DNA of 41,597 nucleotides from a virus, in IMG/VR virus record IMGVR_UViG_3300005563_000016, positions 1 through 41,597 of that record; one strand, written 5' to 3'. The translations under genes were made by a program, and so were the position numbers. Positions 37,915 through 41,597 of this stretch are shown one piece after another; the first letter of the stretch is position 1; each line of letters starts with the position of its first letter. The notes under the pieces are model-generated. The model did no database searches, had not been told where the DNA came from, and worked only from the letters and a program-made list of their open reading frames with translations.

Positions 37915-37940
37915 CCGACCTCGGAATCAGTCCGGGTCGG
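37915..37940 (-). other. Stable hairpin 3' of the tRNA-like RNA
   Basis: On the minus strand CCGACC/GGTCGG (6 bp) encloses a second stem CGGA/TCCG with loop CTGAT and a one-base bulge, ten pairs in all. It starts four bases after the tRNA-like element and ends about 30 bases before the winged-helix ATG. No U-run follows, so it is more likely a processing or regulatory hairpin than an intrinsic terminator. Confidence 0.55.
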
Positions 37941-37944
37941 CCTC

Positions 37945-38081
37945 TGGAGATGGCGGGGTTCGAACCCGCAACCACGCTCGCGCGTATCGTCTGGCCCTCG
38001 CTCGGGTAGCTACCCCCTCGTCCGACCAGCCGCGGTCACAGCGTCCCGTGACCCGAGCACGTCCACTCGTGCTGCATCCCC
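37945..38081 (-). ncRNA. Unusual 137-nt tRNA-like structured RNA candidate
   Basis: Non-coding, and bounded exactly by the stop codon of 38082-38465. On the minus strand GGGGATG (38075-38081) can pair with CATCTCC (37946-37952; one G-U), followed by a discriminator A. Next come CA, a D-like hairpin GCAC/GTGC (38057-38072), a hairpin GGTCAC/GTGACC in the anticodon-arm position (38034-38053), a palindromic GGGTAGCTACCC stem (38004-38015) inside CTGG/CCAG, a GCGA-tetraloop hairpin (37974-37985), and a perfect T arm GCGGG-TTCGAAC-CCCGC. The middle is far too long for a tRNA. An 8-bp helix (38000-38007 with 38051-38058) competes with the anticodon-position hairpin. A remnant tRNA 3' end (attP) is the main alternative. 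Confidence 0.55.
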
Positions 38082-38465
38082 TTACTCGTCTTGGTCCGCA
38101 AGCACGTCTTGCAGTGACCGTGCACGCTCGGCGCGGATCGTCAGCCTGTGGTGACGCGCATGGTCCACGCGGAGGACGACGGCGCGTAGCGCACGCTCGC
38201 TCGCCTCGTCCATGGACACCACGTCGCCGTCCTCGCGTTCGATCTTTGGCGACGGGCACACCTCGTTCACCCACCGCACGACCGCCTTGGCATCCGGCAG
38301 CCGCTTCATTCCCCAGATCAGCCGCGTGTTACTCGGCACGTGCGCGATGCTGAAACCGATGGAGTGCTCTGGACCGCGCGTCTTGTAACGGTGGGTGTAC
38401 ACGTCCGTTTCGTTGACCACCCACTCCCCCTTTCTGTACCGCTCCGGGCCCACCGTCGGTTCCAT
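38082..38465 (-). CDS. Hypothetical protein, 127 aa
   Basis: β-rich N-terminal half (GEWVVNETDVYTHRYKTRGP, HSIGFSIAHVPSNTRLIWGM) followed by helices (DAKAVVRWVNEVCPSP; SERALRAVVLRVDHARHH). No domain recognised. ATG 38465 lies directly after the stop of the 100-aa gene; the stop codon abuts the tRNA-like RNA. Confidence 0.68.
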   Translation of the reverse strand: MEPTVGPERYRKGEWVVNETDVYTHRYKTRGPEHSIGFSIAHVPSNTRLIWGMKRLPDAKAVVRWVNEVCPSPKIEREDGDVVSMDEASERALRAVVLRVDHARHHRLTIRAERARSLQDVLADQDE

Positions 38466-38466
38466 C

Positions 38467-38769
38467 TCAAGCCGCCTTTCCGTGGTTCTTGCCACCGCAT
38501 GAACAGTCGCAGGTGTGACCCTTGGCGCCGGTGCAGATGGCCGAGCAGACGACCTCAGCACAGAAGAATCCTTTGAGGAGCTTCGCGTCCATCTGACGGT
38601 CCGGGATGCAGCAAGTCACGTGCGGTGTCTTGTTGACCACCGGAACAGCCTCGCCAGCCTCAAGCCGAAGATGAGCCTTGCACGCCTTGCAGTTGAGGAT
38701 CCACGTCGACTTGAGCGGGCGGACATACTGAGCGGTCCAGGTCGGCTGCGTGTTCATCGTCGTCGGCAT
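38467..38769 (-). CDS. Cys-rich zinc-finger protein with CDCSCGGKNHG end, 100 aa
   Basis: Two cysteine groups: CKACKAHLRLEAGE near residue 27 and the C-terminal CTGAKGHTCDCSCGGKNHG. The latter motif is recurrent in small phage proteins of unknown function and should bind zinc. ATG 38769 lies six bases past a possible -10 element, so translation may be nearly leaderless; ATG 38757 is an alternative. Confidence 0.73.
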   Translation of the reverse strand: MPTTMNTQPTWTAQYVRPLKSTWILNCKACKAHLRLEAGEAVPVVNKTPHVTCCIPDRQMDAKLLKGFFCAEVVCSAICTGAKGHTCDCSCGGKNHGKAA

Positions 38770-38775
38770 GAGTAG

Positions 38776-38805
38776 AATCTACACCGCTTCAGACTTTCCG
38801 CAAGC
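38776..38805 (-). promoter_or_regulatory. Candidate promoter sharing a 16-mer with 3756-3771
   Basis: On the minus strand TTGCGG (38798-38803), a 16-base spacer and TAGATT (38776-38781) preceded by TG make the best sigma70-like promoter in the window. The 16-mer cagactttccgcaagc (38790-38805) is identical to 3756-3771. The predicted start would fall at or near the ATG of the next gene. Confidence 0.5.
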
Positions 38806-38848
38806 GATAATCACAACTATTTCACAAGTCGACGAAACCACACGTGTT

Positions 38849-39454
38849 CTAGTCGGGGTCGATGGCACTCAAGAACGCGTTGGCCGTCCCTCCGCACGGA
38901 ACCTCCACCCACATCCCAGACTCTAGCGCCGTTTCCAGGCGTGCCCGGTCGCAAACACGTCCGAACCATCTCGTAGGGTACCCCTCGCATGGAGGAGCCT
39001 GGGTACCAGTTAGGAGGGATACGGCGTGATCGTGTAGCCGCATCCAGTCCTGGGAGAAGTGAGCGGCCGGGAGCCTCCAGGGCCAGCCGGGCGGGCTGTG
39101 ATGGATGGGGCCCACGGGCAAGCCCAGCACCCACGCACGCCCGGTGTTCCCTGCTGCGAGGTTGGGCATCACACGCCGGAGGGCTGCGGCGAACGTCTCG
39201 CCCTCGTGGCGTCGGTTGGTCACGACTTGGAAGATGCCGCCGAGGTCCCCCAGGGCTCTCCAGTCGGCTTCATGCACCGCGGCCTGCGCCAGCATCAGTG
39301 CCGACGTGTGCGACCACCTGGGCCGTCCTGGTGCTTGGGCGAGAGCAGGGGAAGGCTCAGCTCCACAGCGCCCGAGGAGCCCTGCCAGCACGAAGAGGGC
39401 AGCGGCTACCACAGCCACACGAGCGGTACGGGTATCTTCGTTGCGGAGGGTCAT
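38849..39454 (-). CDS. Exported protein, possibly SleB-like cell-wall hydrolase, 201 aa
   Basis: An N-terminal hydrophobic segment (VAVVAAALFVLAGLLG, residues 13-28) looks like a signal anchor. The body begins ALMLAQAAVHEADWRALGDL-GIFQVVTNRRHEGETFAAALR, resembling the E...G..AVAxVVxNR pattern of SleB-type hydrolases with E as the catalytic residue, but the later conserved parts are not certain. PPCEGYPTRWFG.VCDRA follows. It is away from the lysis genes, so early modification of the wall during entry or exit is possible. Confidence 0.55.
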   Translation of the reverse strand: MTLRNEDTRTARVAVVAAALFVLAGLLGRCGAEPSPALAQAPGRPRWSHTSALMLAQAAVHEADWRALGDLGGIFQVVTNRRHEGETFAAALRRVMPNLAAGNTGRAWVLGLPVGPIHHSPPGWPWRLPAAHFSQDWMRLHDHAVSLLTGTQAPPCEGYPTRWFGRVCDRARLETALESGMWVEVPCGGTANAFLSAIDPD

Positions 39455-39984
39455 GCTCGCAGTTCTTCCAGGGTCATCATCAGCGCCACGGCTGCCGCGT
39501 CGTACTCCGCTTCGCGCGATGGCTTGGTCCTGGCCTCGGAACGCCACGAGGTCATCGCCTGGACGCCGTCAGCCACCGCTGCCTTGCTGGCATCGCGGGA
39601 CCCTCCTAGCCGCAGTTTCACCTCGTGGGCCTGTACGAGTCGCGGGTACAGCCCCGCCGCCACGAGGATGCCCAGGGTAACCCCGAACGACTGCCCAAGG
39701 GCCTTGGCGCTTGCCGCGTGCTGCGCGCCTGCTGGGGCCTCGCAGACGATTCGCGGCGACTGGTCGATGGAGCCAGCGAAAGACCTCGCCTTGAGGACGG
39801 CCTCCTCCAGCCCCTCGGCGAGCATGATCACGCGTAGCGCGTCTTGGTCTGCCGCGTACATGTGCGACTTCCTCGCGTCCTTCTCGGTGCGGATGCAGCC
39901 GGCCGACAGCACCACGTCGCGGGAGCGGTCTACGATGGCCCACCCGTAGGCCGTGAGCGACGGGTCTAGTCCCAGGACGATCAT
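39451..39984 (-). CDS. RuvC-like Holliday junction resolvase, 177 aa
   Basis: RNase H-fold resolvase. The first acidic residue is D7 in LGLDPSLTAYGWAIVD, the second is E82 in VCEAPAGAQHAASAKALGQS, and the last pair is E160/D162 in EYDAAAVALMM. The basic segment VKLRLGGSRDASKAAVADGV matches the substrate-binding K-x-x-x-G-x-x-x-A-x-K pattern of RuvC. It would cut branched DNA before packaging and pair functionally with the Rad52-like protein. Start and stop overlap the neighbours by four bases. Confidence 0.88.
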   Translation of the reverse strand: MIVLGLDPSLTAYGWAIVDRSRDVVLSAGCIRTEKDARKSHMYAADQDALRVIMLAEGLEEAVLKARSFAGSIDQSPRIVCEAPAGAQHAASAKALGQSFGVTLGILVAAGLYPRLVQAHEVKLRLGGSRDASKAAVADGVQAMTSWRSEARTKPSREAEYDAAAVALMMTLEELRA

Positions 39985-40211
39985 GTTTCCCTCTTCTGAC
40001 TTGACCTACGCGGGGGCCCCACAGGTGCGCCACCCTTCCCGTATAGCGCCGGCTCTTCTCTGGGCACCTTGCCGAACGATTGATTGAACCTCGACCGACT
40101 CTTAGCCTTGACCGGGGCAGGGGGCACATACTCACCGGCTATCGTAGCCAGGGCTCTTGCTCTTGCTGCTGTGATAGCGGCAGCGGAAGGCGAGCGCTTG
40201 GGATTGGTCAT
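39981..40211 (-). CDS. Basic hypothetical protein, 76 aa
   Basis: Ser/Ala/Pro-rich and strongly basic (KRSPSAAAITAARARALATI, PAPVKAKSRSRFNQSFGKVP). Probably disordered and nucleic-acid binding by composition. ATG 40211 overlaps the stop of the 17-codon mini-ORF; the stop overlaps the resolvase start. Confidence 0.6.
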   Translation of the reverse strand: MTNPKRSPSAAAITAARARALATIAGEYVPPAPVKAKSRSRFNQSFGKVPREEPALYGKGGAPVGPPRRSSQKRET

Positions 40212-40261
40212 GTCTCCACCGTCATCGCATCGCTGGGTGCTCGGGGGTCAGCGGGCTTCAC
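40208..40261 (-). CDS. 17-residue mini-ORF bridging two genes
   Basis: GTG 40259-40261 overlaps the stop of the 145-aa gene (GTGA), and TGA 40208-40210 overlaps the ATG of the 76-aa gene (ATGA), so the frame fills the gap exactly. The product, MKPADPRAPSDAMTVET, is too short for a fold and may act only in translational coupling. Confidence 0.4.
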   Translation of the reverse strand: MKPADPRAPSDAMTVET

Positions 40262-40695
40262 CGGCCATGCTCCATCTGTCGGCAGTGCAACGCATCGACC
40301 GTCTCGGCGAGCCGCTGCTCAGACCACAGCTCACGCGCCTTCCACGAGAGTGCGGCGTGAAGCACTCGCGCTTCTTGGTACGTCACCGGGGACTGTGCCC
40401 ACGCCAGCGCGCACGCGCGGACGATGGCCGCTGCACACCGCGGCGCGTGGGCCTGCCAACCCTTGTACGGTCGCGCGTTCTGGCGCACGAGAGCCGCGAG
40501 GGCCTCTCGCTTCGCACGCTCGACGGTTGGCTCGCTCGCGTTCTCGCCGCCCGTGCTCTGTCGGTCCCACGTGTGCCACGTGCCGTTCGACCACACGGAT
40601 GCGACGCACGCGGTGCCCCACATCAGACGATGCTCGGTGACGCCCGGCGAGGTCTGCTGGATGGTGTCGTGCCGCCACTCGACCGCCTTCGTCAC
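40258..40695 (-). CDS. Hypothetical protein, 145 aa
   Basis: A β-rich N-terminal half (AVEWRHDTIQQTSPGVTEHR, ACVASVWSNGTWHTWDRQST) and a helical C-terminal half (CAAAIVRACALAWAQSPVTY; LHAALSWKARELWSEQRLAE). No domain recognised. GTG 40695 is set by overlap with the upstream stop (GTGA). Confidence 0.65.
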   Translation of the reverse strand: MTKAVEWRHDTIQQTSPGVTEHRLMWGTACVASVWSNGTWHTWDRQSTGGENASEPTVERAKREALAALVRQNARPYKGWQAHAPRCAAAIVRACALAWAQSPVTYQEARVLHAALSWKARELWSEQRLAETVDALHCRQMEHGR

Positions 40696-41183
40696 TTCCC
40701 ACCGCCCTTCGTCTCCGCGTCCAGTAGGGCGGAGAGGCAGTCCATGAAGTGGGCCCTGTCGCCAATGCTGGCGTGCGCTTCGCTGTTGTCGTACGCGTCG
40801 CGCGCCATCTCTTCGATCTGCGCCCTCGTCCACACCTCTCCCGGCTGGCCGGGCTGGGTGCGGGAAAGGGCGGCGTCGCGCTGGGCGGCCATCTCATTGA
40901 ACAGGTACTCGAAACCTTCGAGCCTGTGCAGCTCGAACCGCAGCGCCTTCATGGCCTTGCGCGAACAGCGCTGCGCGATCGGCTTCAACGCCCGCTCGAT
41001 GCGAGCACCCAGCTTCGTCGGCTCCGGCTTCACACCGAACGCCGCGAGGCGCTCCCGCTCGTCCTCTCGGATGGCCGCGTCGAAGTCGTCGAGCGCGGTA
41101 TCGAGCACGTCCTGCGACGTGGCTTCGGACGCCGCCAAGGCGACCACGGTATCGCGCGCGTCGTTCGTCTTCTCGTCGCTCAT
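40692..41183 (-). CDS. Helical hypothetical protein, 163 aa
   Basis: Predominantly helical: DTALDDFDAAIREDERERLA, RIERALKPIAQRCSRKAMKA, FELHRLEGFEYLFNEMAAQR. It ends with a small acidic/glycine tail. ATG 41183 overlaps the stop of the preceding gene (ATGA). No known family. Confidence 0.65.
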   Translation of the reverse strand: MSDEKTNDARDTVVALAASEATSQDVLDTALDDFDAAIREDERERLAAFGVKPEPTKLGARIERALKPIAQRCSRKAMKALRFELHRLEGFEYLFNEMAAQRDAALSRTQPGQPGEVWTRAQIEEMARDAYDNSEAHASIGDRAHFMDCLSALLDAETKGGGK

Positions 41184-41518
41184 GAGTCGAACCTCCGGCA
41201 CTGGCCGCACGTCACCGCAGCGGGATCGTCTGTCAGTCGCGGATCTTCCGGCGCCCACACGGGGCCCGTCGTCTTGAGCCCGTAGCCTCGGCAACGCGGC
41301 TGCGAGCGCATCGCCACGTCCTCGTGCGCAGGACCGGTGAACACCGACGAGAGGCGACGATGCACCTTCGGTTCGCGAGGCTGGCTCACGACGGACATCG
41401 CCTCTCGGTACGTGAGCGGTTCGGCCTTCTTCGCCTTGGCCTCTGCGAGCATCGCGCGCATGGCCTCGCCGTACGTGGTGCCGTCACGGCGTGCGCGTGC
41501 TCGGATCTTGTCGGTCAC
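41180..41518 (-). CDS. Basic hypothetical protein with C-terminal CxxC, 112 aa
   Basis: N-terminal basic helix (DKIRARARRDGTTYGEAMRA), a charged linker, and a C-terminal region with C-RGYG and VTCGQCRRF, possibly a half zinc site. It is the last gene before the circular junction; across it the 244-aa gene (26-760, i.e. ending after 41553 in the repeat copy) lies immediately upstream on the same strand. Confidence 0.68.
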   Translation of the reverse strand: MTDKIRARARRDGTTYGEAMRAMLAEAKAKKAEPLTYREAMSVVSQPREPKVHRRLSSVFTGPAHEDVAMRSQPRCRGYGLKTTGPVWAPEDPRLTDDPAAVTCGQCRRFDS

Positions 41519-41527
41519 GATCGACCT

Positions 41528-41597
41528 TCCTGGATCACCGGCAGCCCCGCGCTCACGACCGCACCGGCTTTCGCTCGAACGGGTCGGGCATCTCGAT
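41528..41597. repeat. Right copy of 70-bp terminal direct repeat
   Basis: Identical to 1-70. Bases 41553-41597 repeat the last 15 codons of the 244-aa gene, so no extra gene is present here. Confidence 0.95.

Noticed and set aside
37945-37985. attP core for integration in a tRNA gene
   Set aside because: Not excluded, but no integrase or excisionase was recognised, and the 5' acceptor partner and D-like hairpin would not be needed for an attP. Kept as the alternative in the finding.
37945-38081. tmRNA
   Set aside because: Although acceptor and T arm are present, there is no conserved 5' GGTTTCGAC-type segment, no credible tag reading frame ending in LAA, and the length is too short.
1-41597. 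CRISPR array, insertion sequence or prophage integrase
   Set aside because: No regularly spaced repeats, no transposase DDE/HUH motifs and no tyrosine or serine recombinase signature were seen on either strand.

Overview
The window reads as one complete, circularly closed genome of a small tailed bacteriophage with a GC-rich genome. The first 70 bases (1-70) recur exactly as the last 70 (41528-41597), so the unique unit is 41,527 bp. The 244-aa gene at 26-760 and the gene at 41180-41518 join in correct order across the ends. Apart from one gene, everything lies on the minus strand, so transcription runs from high to low coordinates and through the junction. Genes are packed tightly; most junctions are ATGA, GTGA or TGATG stop/start overlaps, so translational coupling is the rule. 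The single plus-strand gene (31419-31718) encodes a short-signal, cysteine-rich lipoprotein of a type I associate with Myxococcota. That gene and the base composition suggest, without proving, a myxobacterial or related deltaproteobacterial host.

Layout in transcription order. (i) 33426-9315 is the packaging, virion and lysis block: small terminase, a GroES-like co-chaperonin, a 54-aa protein, a GNAT-like protein, a 104-aa protein, [the inverted lipoprotein gene], large terminase, portal, scaffold, major capsid protein, head/tail structural proteins, an adaptor-like protein, a 1108-aa tail nozzle protein, three internal/ejection-type proteins (226, 777 and 894 aa), a tail-fibre-like protein, regulatory-looking small genes, and a lysis group (endolysin, membrane-anchored coiled coil, and a membrane protein with an embedded lipoprotein start). 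The gene set (no tape measure or tail-tube genes, a nozzle and ejection proteins) fits a podovirus. (ii) 9315-8694 is mostly non-coding and holds a tRNA-Met-like gene with a shortened D arm, hairpins, and probably the late terminator and a control region. (iii) 8693-1 and on through the junction from 41518 to 33416 is the early/accessory block: many small genes, several with zinc-binding cysteine clusters, winged-helix proteins, a replication-initiator-like protein with a truncated duplicate, a Rad52-type annealing protein, an HNH endonuclease, a RuvC-like resolvase, an adenine DNA methyltransferase and an HNH/DUF968-like nuclease. No DNA or RNA polymerase, integrase or CI-like repressor was recognised, so replication and transcription would rely on the host.

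The most unusual items are: a 137-nt intergenic RNA candidate (37945-38081) that has a tRNA-like acceptor, D-like hairpin and canonical T arm but a greatly expanded middle with two mutually exclusive helices; the reversed lipoprotein 'moron' between the terminase-proximal genes, whose 3' end overlaps the neighbouring gene on the other strand; a phage GroES-like gene beside the small terminase; a duplicated module (58-bp upstream element plus the N-terminus of the replication protein); and mini-genes of 17 and 25 codons held in place by start/stop overlaps on both sides.
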